Of a stretch of 64,000 nt of DNA, positions 17,196-26,175 are shown in pieces. The stretch comes from Pseudomonas cerasi (GTDB lineage: Bacteria > Pseudomonadota > Gammaproteobacteria > Pseudomonadales > Pseudomonadaceae). The notes under the pieces were generated by a model, which was not told the origin of the DNA, searched no databases, and saw only the letters and a list, made by a program, of their open reading frames with translations. The number at the start of each line of letters is the position of its first letter. The first letter of the stretch is position 1. The DNA is taken from the NCBI RefSeq assembly GCF_900074915.1, contig NZ_LT222319.1, positions 989,001 through 1,053,000 of the forward strand. Reading direction: 5' to 3'. Position numbers and translations under genes: made by a program.

Positions 17196-17524
17196 CGCAG
17201 CAGGTCTCGCAGGAAAGCAGAACACGCCGCTGCATTTTCTGCCGGCCAACTCACCACGACTACGCCTTTTGAATGCGGCACTTCGATTCGGATCGTGGCA
17301 GGAAGGGCCTGATGCATCGGCACCGGCGGCGATGTCTTGACCGGGATGAAGGCGGTTTGAAGTGTCAGGTTTTTCTGTGCATGCACCCGAATCCATTTAT
17401 GGACGAGGTTTGCATTGAGGTTGTGGGTCAAGGCGACATTGGCAATTGAAGTGTCAGGTTGGGCGCACTCAGCAATGACCTGGGCCTTGAAGGACTTGGA
17501 ATAGGAACGGCGTTCTTGTGGCAT
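17192..17524 (-). CDS. tnpA: IS66-family Orf1 (TnpA)
   Basis: A 110-residue helix-turn-helix protein starting MPQERRSYSKSFKAQVIAECAQ, with DTSIANVALTHNLNANLVHKWI as the DNA-binding motif. It is more divergent from the copy at 8398-8715 than the tnpB pair is. The start at 17524 is preferred over an upstream in-frame codon at 17560 because it matches family length. It lies about 100 bases inside the element's left end. Confidence 0.93.
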   Translation of the reverse strand: MPQERRSYSKSFKAQVIAECAQPDTSIANVALTHNLNANLVHKWIRVHAQKNLTLQTAFIPVKTSPPVPMHQALPATIRIEVPHSKGVVVVSWPAENAAACSAFLRDLLR

Positions 17525-17547
17525 GGGCGTCCGCTTAAAAAGGCTAA

Positions 17548-17580
17548 AAATGGTGTCCACCTATATTTGGGTGGACACCA
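17548..17580. repeat. palindrome inside the IS66-MCP left end
   Basis: GGTGTCCACC and GGTGGACACC face each other around TATATTTG between tnpA and the terminus. It could be a transposase-control or termination hairpin that shields tnpA from outside transcription. Confidence 0.55.
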
Positions 17581-17627
17581 TCGCCTCAAGCGACGGTGTC
17601 AGGAAGGTGTGTTGCCCGGACGGTTAC

Positions 17628-17678
17628 GAAAAGATGGCTGCGGATGTGATTCATGCGTTGTCGCAAGCATCGCGGTAG
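17628..17678 (+). pseudogene. 3' part of the interrupted P-loop kinase gene
   Basis: Starts with the right copy of the target duplication GAAAAGAT (17628-17635) and continues GGCTGCGGATGTG..., which in the frame of the 12241-12752 fragment encodes AADVIHALSQASR and a TAG at 17676-17678. This restored reading frame is the best proof of the insertion. Confidence 0.9.
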
Positions 17679-17778
17679 TTCGAAACCGGGACGGCCGACG
17701 CACGACTCTCAACGCGCTTTAGTGATGTCCGCTCTGGGCTCAGAGTGTGAAAAAACGCATATGGATTCTCGGTGACGG

Positions 17779-18240
17779 TTATGCAGCCGGTTCGAAGACA
17801 CCTGCATCCACGAGCATCTCCACTAACGCCTCTGGCCATACCGTTTCTCCCGTAGATCTCAGCTCGTGAGCGGACCACCAGTGATGATCTGTCATGACCT
17901 GAGTCTCGTGTAAGGTCCATTCGGAGCTAGAAAGGGTATTGTTTTCCGCGTGCACAACGAAATACTGCTCAACTGCGAACACCGTCTCGCCGCTGGGCAG
18001 GAGCATCGAAAACCTCCGATCTGCCACAGGCCCTACAACTGTGTTGACCTGAATACCGGTCTCCTCACGCAGTTCACGTATTGCAGCGGCGTGGAATGTT
18101 TCTCCGTCTTCAAGGCTACCACCAGGGGTGGCCCAATAATTTCTACCAGCTAAAGCCCCGTCTTTATGGCGAAATTTGAAAAGAAGGACATTTAGAGAGA
18201 GGCTTATAACTAGTAATCGTGCAGCCTTTCGCTCACGCAT
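17779..18240 (-). CDS. NUDIX hydrolase, transposon cargo
   Basis: A protein of about 153 residues with a complete NUDIX box GGSLEDGETFHAAAIRELREETGI. The upstream GRNYWATPGG strand is the usual entry to the box. The N-terminus RERKAARLLVISLSLNVLLFKF fits start 18240; an in-frame ATG 45 bases further up is less likely because it adds a non-homologous stretch. Substrate unknown. It is a different subfamily from the NUDIX gene at 11636-12067 (little similarity outside the box), so it is not a duplicate. Confidence 0.88.
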   Translation of the reverse strand: MRERKAARLLVISLSLNVLLFKFRHKDGALAGRNYWATPGGSLEDGETFHAAAIRELREETGIQVNTVVGPVADRRFSMLLPSGETVFAVEQYFVVHAENNTLSSSEWTLHETQVMTDHHWWSAHELRSTGETVWPEALVEMLVDAGVFEPAA

Positions 18241-18496
18241 TTGACGTATATCTTCCCTGAAATTTTGAAATGTAGAGTGCCGCACCTACAGTCGGATGTC
18301 ACCCATGGCTCGTAGCGTTACGATAGGGTAATGATACTTCAGTAGGGCTGCCTATGAAGCGCTTCATCCAAGGCGAGCATCGTGGCCAGCTATCGGGCGA
18401 CTGCTGCCGCATCAGGGGGGCGGCGGTAGAAGCCACGTAAGCCTCCGATGCTTTGGAACTCGCGAGGATGGTGCAATTAACGGAGTAGTCATAACG
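18241..18496. other. spacer between divergent cargo genes
   Basis: About 250 bases between the divergent NUDIX and kinase genes. Promoters for both must lie here. No further gene or family repeat is recognised. Confidence 0.3.
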
Positions 18497-19156
18497 ATGA
18501 TTTTGGTTGTTGAAGGTATCAGCGCCAGCGGGAAAACCACTTGGTGCGCTAAGCATGGAGGGCAACATGTCATTCCTGAAAACGGCCGTTTTGAAAACGA
18601 GCCGGATCGGATAAAGGATCCGGTCGGAGCAGCAACTTTTTGGGCAGAGCGAAACGTGGATCGCTGGCAAGCGGCGCTGACCATGGAAGGCATTTCTTCG
18701 TGGGCTTTGTGTGACAGTGACCCTCTCAAGCTCCACTACATTTGGAGCCTTTGGCAGATCGGCGAGGCGAGTGAACACGACTGGCGAATAGAGTTGGACG
18801 CCACAAGAGAAACGATCGCACAAGAACGTATTGGCTTTGCTGACTGTTACATTGTTGGCCGCATAGATCCTCTGCTCGCGCGCGAACGAGCCAAAGCAGA
18901 CACAACCCGCCGACGGAGTAAATTCGAGCTGCACGTGCGCCTCCAACAAGCTCTGCTGACCTGGTACTCAGCTATGGATGAAGTGCTTCCCGGCAGAGTG
19001 CGATTCGGGTTTCCCTCAGAAATGCCGACCTTGAAAAGCCTTGATGGAAGATATGCGGTGGCGGCCTTTGATCGAATGATCGCATCGCTCCCACAGCCTA
19101 CTCATAGCTCTCAGCGAGACGGGTCTTATATAACAGTTGGAAGCGGATCGATGTGA
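18497..19156 (+). CDS. P-loop kinase-like ATPase, transposon cargo
   Basis: A 219-residue P-loop protein starting MILVVEGISASGKTTWCAKHGG (Walker A GISASGKT at residues 7-14), with HVIPENGRF and a central ALCDSDPLKLHYIW. The C-terminal half has an Arg-rich ARERAKADTTRRRSKFELH segment like the LID/substrate-binding part of nucleotide or small-molecule kinases. It resembles proteins annotated only as AAA-family ATPase or kinase; the substrate is unknown. It is the last cargo gene, ending 14 bases before the right terminal repeat region. Confidence 0.8.
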   Translation: MILVVEGISASGKTTWCAKHGGQHVIPENGRFENEPDRIKDPVGAATFWAERNVDRWQAALTMEGISSWALCDSDPLKLHYIWSLWQIGEASEHDWRIELDATRETIAQERIGFADCYIVGRIDPLLARERAKADTTRRRSKFELHVRLQQALLTWYSAMDEVLPGRVRFGFPSEMPTLKSLDGRYAVAAFDRMIASLPQPTHSSQRDGSYITVGSGSM

Positions 19157-19190
19157 GGGCGAAGTAAAGATGTGTTCGCCATCCGCTTAC

Positions 19191-19198
19191 TCCGTAGC
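19191..19198. repeat. 8-bp target-site duplication, right copy (outer IS66 element)
   Basis: TCCGTAGC directly follows the right terminal repeat (ending CCGCTTAC at 19190) and equals 8291-8298. Confidence 0.93.
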
Positions 19199-19441
19199 GA
19201 TGTCTGTGAGCGAACGTGGTAGTGCAGTCGCTCGCGCCATCGTTAGGCAAAGCTCGGAGCAGGCGACGTCAGTACCTCGCCACTTCGGCGAGGCAGCAAG
19301 ACGTAGTAGCTGTCCCTCCGACGCCTCTACAGTGCGGTTTTGGCAATACGCCGCTTCCAGATAGCGCTGTTCCCGCAGGTACCAGCTAATCTTCCTTTGG
19401 GATGAAATTGGGGAGCTCGGCAAGCAGCTTTTGCGAGTCAC
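19191..19441 (-). pseudogene. 5' fragment of gene interrupted by the IS66 transposon (unknown function)
   Basis: A minus-strand frame rich in ordinary codons (YLREQRYLEAAYCQNRTVEASEG ... RSLTDIAT) runs into the transposon's right end. Joining it through the duplication to 8290 gives DTCVDAELSSAR and a stop, in the same frame. No family is recognised. The true start is unclear: the frame overlaps the end of the upstream gene (19386-20234), and no good ATG follows that gene's stop. It may have begun at a non-ATG codon or be a chance frame. Confidence 0.5.
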
Positions 19442-20234
19442 TCACGCTTGCTTTAAGCGAAATGTCGTAGTGTTCGCACTCTTCATAAGCGTTTTCCCCG
19501 GTGCCATAGGTATGGATGACTGCATGCGGAGCTATCTTGCGTAATGATCGAAGTGCAGTGTTCGCATGTGTGATTGAGCGTGCTGAGGGTGTTGCCGAAA
19601 ACTCAAAAATAGCCGCCAAACAGATCACAGCGTCAGACGGCACCGGGAGCCGTTTATTTTTGCTTTCCGATCCACCATTCGCTACCTGTACGTTGGACCA
19701 GCCCTGCGAATGGCACAGGCGGACGAACTCCAATGATGTCCATCGTTCAGCGGTCTGAGGCTGGCGACCACGACCACGACTTCGGGTGCTGGAAGCGTCA
19801 ACGGTAGCCTTTTGGACGGCTTCCAGCTTTTGGATTTGGAGCCGCTCGAGGAGAGATAACTGCGGTGAAGAGTTTGAAGGAGGCTGCCGAAGCCTGTCCT
19901 CATGCTCCATGCTGTAGCGATTAGTGGCATGTATTAACGCCTCAATTCCATCTGGATCCAGCGCTTGTAGTGCAATCTGAAGATCTGAGCATGCGCGTGC
20001 AATATTTTTAAGCGCAGGAGCTCTAGCCGCTTTCAGATCCTGGTGTTTTTTTTGTTGGGTGTAATCTGCTGCAAGTTTTAGTATTTCCATACAGAACGGC
20101 TGCAGCCGGTTTATAGTGGGTAATCCAGCCTCACGTCGTTTATATGCGATCCCGGCGACTGTATTGATTAACTTCGCTTCTGGCTTACTCAAGCTGCTGA
20201 CAAAACCATAGGGTAGATATTGTGTCTGTCTCAT
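19386..20234 (-). CDS. island protein of unknown function, coupled to the integrase
   Basis: A 282-residue protein with no recognised domain. Its start at 20234 overlaps the integrase stop (ATGA) and is preceded by GGAGGGAGG, so the two are co-translated. The N-terminal half is mostly helical (SKPEAKLINTVAGIAYKRREAG...). The middle has a basic, low-complexity linker (STRSRGRGRQPQ), and the C-terminal third has a mixed alpha/beta pattern (SDAVICLAAIFEFSATPSARSITHANTALRSL). The basic linker and coupling suggest a DNA-related or recombination-linked role, which is inference. Confidence 0.75.
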   Translation of the reverse strand: MRQTQYLPYGFVSSLSKPEAKLINTVAGIAYKRREAGLPTINRLQPFCMEILKLAADYTQQKKHQDLKAARAPALKNIARACSDLQIALQALDPDGIEALIHATNRYSMEHEDRLRQPPSNSSPQLSLLERLQIQKLEAVQKATVDASSTRSRGRGRQPQTAERWTSLEFVRLCHSQGWSNVQVANGGSESKNKRLPVPSDAVICLAAIFEFSATPSARSITHANTALRSLRKIAPHAVIHTYGTGENAYEECEHYDISLKASVSDSQKLLAELPNFIPKED

Positions 20235-21400
20235 TCCTCCCTCCAAACGTCAAGGTGGTCTGCCCAATCCTGCATCATCGAGCGTCGCTCGTCGAAGTAT
20301 GTCGCATGGTTATAGGCTCGGCGGACGTTGTTTTGATCAGCGTGGGCTAGTTGGGCCTCGATGGCATCTGGACGGTATCCAAGCTCGTTTAGCCGAGTGC
20401 TGCCAGTTGTCCGTGTGCCATGGGGGCTGTATTTGCCGCTCCACCCTAACACCTTCAATGCCTGACGCATCGATGCCACAGCCATTGGCATTTGCCGATT
20501 ATCTCGGCCGGGGAATAAATGCGTCCGGTTGCCCGTGATGCCTTGAAGTACGTTGAGCATTTGGATCGCTTGGCGGGGCAGGGGAACAATGTGTTCCTTT
20601 CGTGCTTTCATTCTCCGCGAAGGTACTCGCCAAATCGCTGCTTCAAGATCGAATTCCTCCCATTCGGCTTCGGCTACCTCGCTTGGTCGGCCTAGCGTCC
20701 ACCACATCAGCTGGATGCAGTAATTGAGCTGGAAGCTACAGCGATGGTTGTCGAAATCACGTAATAGCTTGCCGATCTGATCCGTGGTTAGGGCTGTCTT
20801 ATGCTGCGTTTTGTTGGTGGGCAGTGCTTTACGGACTGGCCAGACTGGATCGCTATCAGCTCGGAGCGTAGCGACGGCATACTCAAACACCGCAGACATG
20901 GTGCGACGAGCCTCTGCTGCTACGCTCGGAGCGCCGCGCTTGAATGTTGACTGGAGAATATTGAGTACCTGAGCTGAGGTAACCTCGCGGACAGGAAGTT
21001 TTCCTATGTTGGGAAACACCACTCGCTCCAACATATCGAGGCGTCGATTTTTGGTGATGTCCTCCCAGTCTTTGGTCTGCAACCACTCTTTGGCTATGAC
21101 ATCAAACGTATTGGCCGCCTCGTTTGCTTGCCTAACCCGGTCTAGCTGCCTTTGCTGGGCTGGATTCACGCCTTCCTTGACCAGCTTACGTGCCGCTTCG
21201 CTTCGTTCTCGTGCTTCTGACAGCTTTACGGCTGGGTAATCGCCTAGTCCGATCATGCTGGACTTGCCATTCAGCGCAAAGCGATACCGCCATGCTTTCA
21301 CGCCTGTAGGTTTGACCTCAAGGTACAGACCACGTTGGTCATTGAGCCGGTATAGCCTTTCCCTCGGCTTGGCGCTGCGGCAGTGGGCATCTGTTAGCAA
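20231..21400 (-). CDS. P4-type tyrosine recombinase (island integrase)
   Basis: A 389-residue integrase: an N-terminal DUF4102 arm-binding domain (MLTDAHCRSAKPRERLYRL...LYLEVKPTGVKAWRYRF), core-binding helices (~100-200), and a catalytic domain with Arg in TLGRPSEVAEAEW, the HGTR motif (SPHGTRTTGSTRL), His in AQLAHAD and a Tyr in RRAYNHATYFDERR. It inserts and excises the genomic island at its attachment site. The gene lies next to the presumed island boundary, downstream of ychF, with no tRNA gene beside it, so the target is not the common tRNA 3' end. AlpA (1360-1560) may control it. Confidence 0.95.
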   Translation of the reverse strand: MLTDAHCRSAKPRERLYRLNDQRGLYLEVKPTGVKAWRYRFALNGKSSMIGLGDYPAVKLSEARERSEAARKLVKEGVNPAQQRQLDRVRQANEAANTFDVIAKEWLQTKDWEDITKNRRLDMLERVVFPNIGKLPVREVTSAQVLNILQSTFKRGAPSVAAEARRTMSAVFEYAVATLRADSDPVWPVRKALPTNKTQHKTALTTDQIGKLLRDFDNHRCSFQLNYCIQLMWWTLGRPSEVAEAEWEEFDLEAAIWRVPSRRMKARKEHIVPLPRQAIQMLNVLQGITGNRTHLFPGRDNRQMPMAVASMRQALKVLGWSGKYSPHGTRTTGSTRLNELGYRPDAIEAQLAHADQNNVRRAYNHATYFDERRSMMQDWADHLDVWREE

Positions 21401-21429
21401 TCTCAGGTCTCCATGGGCTGAGAACCCAC

Positions 21430-21530
21430 TGTACTCACCACATTAGCGCTTGGCAAATTCATGTACTCAGAAACCTACTCACCTTTTGGATGGAAACAAC
21501 AGAAACAAAATGGGACGTTCTGAAACAGAA
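21430..21530. other. presumed island boundary (att region) between integrase and ychF
   Basis: Short space between the integrase start and the ychF terminator. TACTCA occurs three times (about 21433, 21466 and 21475), twice as TACTCACC, which may be recombinase arm or core sites. The other end of the island lies outside the window, so the duplicated core cannot be defined. Confidence 0.35.
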
Positions 21531-21554
21531 AAACCGCGCAAAGGCGCGGTTTTA
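21531..21554 (-). terminator. intrinsic terminator of the ychF transcript
   Basis: On the minus strand a GC-rich stem (CCGCGC/GCGCGG) with a short loop is followed by GTTTTTCTG. It lies about 60 bases beyond the ychF stop. Confidence 0.85.
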
Positions 21555-21611
21555 CTGGGCTTGATTGGTTTCTCAGTGTTTCAAAAAACACCCTGAAACT
21601 TAATATGCCGA

Positions 21612-22712
<1,101 letters not shown>

Positions 22713-22733
22713 GGTGTTTCCCCTCGAGTGATG

Positions 22734-23318
22734 TCAGGCCTTCTGGCTGTGCAGGTTTTTCATCGCCCGGTTCCATTCACCGGCGAAGATATCCGGCAGC
22801 ACGCCGAGGGCAAAGTCGATACTGGCGTCCAGTTTTTCCTGTTCGGCGCGTGGCGCTCGACCCAGGACAAAGCCGGATACCTTGCTGGCATCGCCCGGGT
22901 GGCCAATGCCAAGCCGCAAGCGATGGAATGTGTTCTGGTTGCCGAGCTGCGCAATGATGTCGCGCAGACCGTTATGACCGCCATGGCCGCCGCCCACTTT
23001 GAGTTTGGCAACGCCCGGAGGCAGGTCAAGTTCGTCATGCGCCACCAGAATCGACTCGACCGGGATGCGATAAAAGCCGGCGAGTGCCGCGACAGCCTGG
23101 CCGCTGCGGTTCATGTACGTGGTGGGAATCAGCAGACGAACATCCTGACCCTGGTGCGTGAAGCGCCCGGTCAGGCCAAAGAATTTGCGCTCGGGAACGA
23201 GGTTGACTCGTTGCGCCGCAGCAATACGCTCAACAAAAAAAGCCCCTGCGTTATGCCGGGTCTGTTCGTATTCGGCGCCTGGATTTCCCAGGCCCACGAT
23301 CAGTTGTATGGCGGTCAC
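22734..23318 (-). CDS. pth: peptidyl-tRNA hydrolase
   Basis: A 194-residue Pth enzyme that releases peptides from stalled peptidyl-tRNA. It has the N-terminal [18 protein letters not shown] with catalytic Asn12 and His22, the conserved HDELDLPPG segment and GHNGLRDI. Length and order match the family. It lies between rplY and ychF in the same direction. Start ATG at 23318 aligns with family N-termini ([14 protein letters not shown]). Confidence 0.97.
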   Translation of the reverse strand: MTAIQLIVGLGNPGAEYEQTRHNAGAFFVERIAAAQRVNLVPERKFFGLTGRFTHQGQDVRLLIPTTYMNRSGQAVAALAGFYRIPVESILVAHDELDLPPGVAKLKVGGGHGGHNGLRDIIAQLGNQNTFHRLRLGIGHPGDASKVSGFVLGRAPRAEQEKLDASIDFALGVLPDIFAGEWNRAMKNLHSQKA

Positions 23319-23482
23319 GACAGGGGCTCTTCCTTTGGAGTTGAGGGTTGAACCGCTGACGACAGCGGCAATGTGGACGAAAACTGCTCATTTACCATGA
23401 TGTAAACTCAGCGATCTCGCCCGCTTTGCCTGCTATCGCTCGCGATGTTCCCTGAGCAACTCCGACGTTACCAAGTAATGAA
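23319..23482. other. intergenic region between rplY and pth
   Basis: About 160 bases, mostly T-rich in the minus direction upstream of pth. No gene is seen. Confidence 0.3.
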
Positions 23483-24097
23483 TTACTCGGCAGCGCCTTC
23501 TTCAGCTTCACCTTCTTCTTCGTCTTTGACGATACGCGGTGCGTGGACGTTGGCGATTGCCAGGTCAGTACCGTGTGCCAAAGCGATGAACTCAACGCCT
23601 TTAGGGGCTTTCAGTTCGGACAGGTGAACGTTGTCACCTACTTCCAGCGCGCCCAGATCAACTTCGATGAACTCAGGCAGGTCTTTCGGCAGGCAGGTCA
23701 CTTCCAGTTCAGTGGTAGTGTGCGAGATCTCGCCGCCTTTCTTGACCGGAGCTTCTTCGTTCAGGAAGTGGATCGGCACGATTGCGGTCAGTTTCTGGCC
23801 GGCAATAACGCGCACGAAGTCAGCGTGCATCACGTGGCCTTTGGCCGGGTGACGTTGCAGCGCCTTGATGATGACGTTTTGCTTCTTGCCACCAACGTTC
23901 AGCTCGATGATGTGGCTGTAGGCCGCATCGTTTTCCAGCAGTTTGGCAACTTCTTTGGCCAGCATGCTGATGGACTCGGGGGCTTTGTCGCCACCGTAGA
24001 CGACAGCTGGAACCAGGCTAGCGAGACGACGCAGGCGGCGGCTCGCACCTTTCCCCAGGTCGGAACGCTGTTCTGCATTCAGGGTAAATTCGTTCAT
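23483..24097 (-). CDS. rplY: 50S ribosomal protein L25/general stress protein Ctc
   Basis: A 204-residue two-domain L25 (CTC type): the 5S-rRNA-binding N-terminal domain ([24 protein letters not shown] ... [17 protein letters not shown]) and the C-terminal TL5-like beta domain, ending in an acidic tail ([11 protein letters not shown]). Start 24097 is chosen over an upstream ATG because it matches family N-termini and follows a GGAG site. It binds 5S rRNA in the large ribosomal subunit. A terminator separates it from prs. Confidence 0.96.
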   Translation of the reverse strand: MNEFTLNAEQRSDLGKGASRRLRRLASLVPAVVYGGDKAPESISMLAKEVAKLLENDAAYSHIIELNVGGKKQNVIIKALQRHPAKGHVMHADFVRVIAGQKLTAIVPIHFLNEEAPVKKGGEISHTTTELEVTCLPKDLPEFIEVDLGALEVGDNVHLSELKAPKGVEFIALAHGTDLAIANVHAPRIVKDEEEGEAEEGAAE

Positions 24098-24161
24098 GTT
24101 GTATCTCCAAATTAACCACATCCACCGTTGCGTTTGCGACCAGCGCTCGGATGGTATGGGC

Positions 24162-24206
24162 AAAAAAGCCCCGCCCTGACCGGATGTCAGGGCGGGGCGC
24201 TTTTCG
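24162..24206 (-). terminator. intrinsic terminator after prs
   Basis: A long GC stem, GCCCCGCCCTGAC pairing with GTCAGGGCGGGGC, is followed in the minus direction by TTTTTTG. It ends the prs transcript before rplY. Confidence 0.9.
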
Positions 24207-24221
24207 TCTGCGTGATGTCAG

Positions 24222-25163
24222 TTAACGGAACATCGCGCTGATCGATTCTTCGTTGCTGATGCGGCGAACCGCTTCGGCGACTACCGGGGCAATATCCAGT
24301 TGACGGATACGGCCACAGGCTTGAGCAGCGGCGGACAGCGGGATGGTGTTGGTCACCACCAGTTCGTCCAGCACGGAATTTTCAATGTTTTCGATCGCCC
24401 GACCCGACAGCACAGGGTGTGTGCAGTAGGCGAAGACCTTGGCAGCACCATGCTCTTTCAGGGCCTTGGCCGCGTGGCACAGCGTGCCGGCGGTATCGAC
24501 CATGTCATCGACCAGAATGCAGGTACGCCCTTCGACATCACCAATGATATGCATCACTTCGGAGTGATTGGCTTTCTCACGGCGTTTGTCGATGATACCG
24601 AGATCGACACCCAGGGATTTGGCGACAGCACGTGCACGCACGACACCGCCGATATCCGGGGAAACGATCATCAGGTTTTCAAAGCGCTGATCTTCGATGT
24701 CATCCACCAGAACGGGGGAGCCGTAGATGTTATCTACCGGAATGTCGAAGAAGCCCTGAATCTGGTCAGCATGAAGATCAACCGTGAGCACACGGTCGAT
24801 TCCCACTACGGTCAGCATGTCAGCGACAACTTTTGCGCTGATGGCAACACGTGCGGAGCGCGGACGGCGATCCTGGCGGGCATAACCAAAGTAGGGAATC
24901 ACAGCAGTGATTCGGGACGCTGAGGAGCGACGGAAGGCATCAGCCATCACGACGAGTTCCATCAGGTTGTCGTTCGTGGGTGCGCAGGTCGGCTGAATGA
25001 TAAAGACGTCTTTACCGCGGACGTTTTCATTAATCTCAGTGCTGATTTCGCCGTCGGAGAATTTTCCAACAGAAACATCACCCAGTGGGATATGCAGCTG
25101 ACGTACTACACGCCGAGCGAGATCGGGGTTGGCATTCCCCGTAAAGACCATCATCTTGGACAC
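24222..25163 (-). CDS. prs: ribose-phosphate pyrophosphokinase
   Basis: A 313-residue class I PRPP synthase making phosphoribosyl pyrophosphate from ribose-5-phosphate and ATP, the precursor for nucleotides, histidine and tryptophan. It has the flexible loop region [36 protein letters not shown] and the PRPP-binding motif [14 protein letters not shown]. Prs supplies the PRPP used by the Upp and Hpt enzymes also encoded in this window. tRNA-Gln lies just upstream. Confidence 0.97.
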   Translation of the reverse strand: MSKMMVFTGNANPDLARRVVRQLHIPLGDVSVGKFSDGEISTEINENVRGKDVFIIQPTCAPTNDNLMELVVMADAFRRSSASRITAVIPYFGYARQDRRPRSARVAISAKVVADMLTVVGIDRVLTVDLHADQIQGFFDIPVDNIYGSPVLVDDIEDQRFENLMIVSPDIGGVVRARAVAKSLGVDLGIIDKRREKANHSEVMHIIGDVEGRTCILVDDMVDTAGTLCHAAKALKEHGAAKVFAYCTHPVLSGRAIENIENSVLDELVVTNTIPLSAAAQACGRIRQLDIAPVVAEAVRRISNEESISAMFR

Positions 25164-25208
25164 GCGCAGTACCTAGAGGCTGAGGGTAACCTGGATGAGT
25201 ATAGAAAA

Positions 25209-25283
25209 TGGCAGGGGCGGCTGGATTCGAACCAACGCATGGCAGGATCAAAACCTGCTGCCTTACCGCTTGGCGACGCCCCT
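25209..25283 (-). tRNA. tRNA-Gln (anticodon UUG)
   Basis: The minus strand folds as a 75-base tRNA: 5' AGGGGCG pairs with CGCCCCT, D-arm with GCGGTAAGGC, anticodon stem CAGG/CCTG holding TTTTGAT with TTG in the middle, T-arm with GGTTCGAATCC, and an encoded GCCA end. Its position between prs and ispE is conserved in pseudomonads. Confidence 0.95.
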
Positions 25284-25320
25284 GTATTGAATCAATCGAG
25301 TGCCTGGCACTCAATTCCTG

Positions 25321-26175
25321 CTACAGAATTTGCAGCTTGCGATGCAACATCGAGATGTTGCTTCCTTTCGCTACGAACCCCGTAAGAGTCTCTGTAAGAA
25401 GGGCCGAGACTTTATCAGCTTCAGCTTTGTTTGGGAAGGCCCCAAACACACAACTTCCAGTTCCGGTTAATTTTGCTTCGGTAAATTTACCTAACAAATT
25501 CAAAGCGTTACGTACTTCTGGGTAACGCCTCTCTACAACCGCCTTACAGTCATTTCGACTGTTTCCCTTGGGAACGGGGCGCACTTTAATGGGCGGCGTG
25601 TCGCGTGTCAACAACGGATCTGAAAAAATTTCTGCTGTACTTACAGATACTTGCGGAACGAGCACTAAATACCACGGTTCTTCCGGGTCAACCGGGGTGA
25701 GAATTTCGCCGACGCCCTCAGCAAAAGCGGCATGTCCACGCACGAAAACCGGTACATCGGCGCCCAGCGTCAGCCCCAGTTGCGCCAGACGATCCTCATC
25801 CCAGCCGAGCTGCCATAAATGATTCAGGGCGAGCAGGGTGGTCGCTGCGTCCGAGCTGCCGCCGCCGATACCGCCACCCATGGGCAGGCGTTTTTCCAGC
25901 CAGATGTCCATGCCCAGCGTGCAACCGGACTGTTGTTGCAAAGCGCGAGCGGCTTTGACGATCAGGTTGCTGTCATGCGGGACACCGGGAACGTCGGTCT
26001 GCAGGCGAATCTCGCCATCTTCGCGAACGGTAAAACCCAGTTCGTCGCCGTAATCGAGAAACTGAAACAGGGTCTGCAGTTCGTGATAACCGTCAGGACG
26101 ACGTCCCAGAATGTGCAGCATGAGGTTTAGTTTTGCCGGGGCAGGCAAAACCAGTTGTGGCGTGCTCATGGTCAT
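25321..26175 (-). CDS. ispE: 4-diphosphocytidyl-2-C-methyl-D-erythritol kinase
   Basis: A 284-residue GHMP kinase of the MEP isoprenoid pathway, phosphorylating CDP-ME. It has N-terminal [24 protein letters not shown], the GHMP ATP-binding loop [18 protein letters not shown], and C-terminal [13 protein letters not shown]. Its ATG at 26175 overlaps the lolB TGA (ATGA), so the two are translationally coupled. A second Met at codon 3 is a possible alternative start. Confidence 0.97.
   Translation of the reverse strand: MTMSTPQLVLPAPAKLNLMLHILGRRPDGYHELQTLFQFLDYGDELGFTVREDGEIRLQTDVPGVPHDSNLIVKAARALQQQSGCTLGMDIWLEKRLPMGGGIGGGSSDAATTLLALNHLWQLGWDEDRLAQLGLTLGADVPVFVRGHAAFAEGVGEILTPVDPEEPWYLVLVPQVSVSTAEIFSDPLLTRDTPPIKVRPVPKGNSRNDCKAVVERRYPEVRNALNLLGKFTEAKLTGTGSCVFGAFPNKAEADKVSALLTETLTGFVAKGSNISMLHRKLQIL

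Larger units (their letters stand above)
12753..17627 (-). mobile_element. IS66-family transposon carrying a chemoreceptor gene (4875 bp)
   Basis: Both ends read GTAACCGTCCGGGCAA inward (12753-12768 and the inverse at 17612-17627), a perfect 16-base inverted repeat. The 8-base duplication GAAAAGAT flanks it, and excision restores the split kinase frame. Reading leftward on the minus strand it holds tnpA, tnpB, tnpC and then a complete methyl-accepting chemotaxis protein gene. An internal end-like sequence at 15225-15250, right after tnpC, marks where a plain 2.4-kb IS66 would have stopped. The receptor gene is thus a true passenger lying between the old and the new right end. Confidence 0.95.
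8299..19190 (+). mobile_element. IS66-family transposon with enzyme cargo (outer element, about 10.9 kb)
   Basis: The left end GTAAGCGGATGGCGAACACA (8299-8318) recurs as its exact inverse at the right end (19171-19190), and three of the next four bases also pair. Both ends are flanked by TCCGTAGC. Inside are tnpA-tnpB-tnpC at the left, then a cargo: nucleotidyltransferase, ASCH protein, NUDIX, P-loop kinase (interrupted), NUDIX and second P-loop kinase. A second IS66 element (12753-17627 plus one duplication) was inserted later; without it the transposon is about 6.0 kb. The single duplication round the whole shows that the transposase genes and cargo moved here as one unit. Confidence 0.92.

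Noticed and set aside
8291..17635. Classical composite transposon made by two IS66 copies bracketing cargo
   Set aside because: The two IS66 copies have different termini and each is bounded by its own 8-base duplication. The data fit nesting, not a pair of copies moving cargo between them.
25209..25283. tRNA-Gln as the island attachment site
   Set aside because: It lies about 3.8 kb inside conserved core genes, away from the integrase, and has no repeated 3' end nearby.
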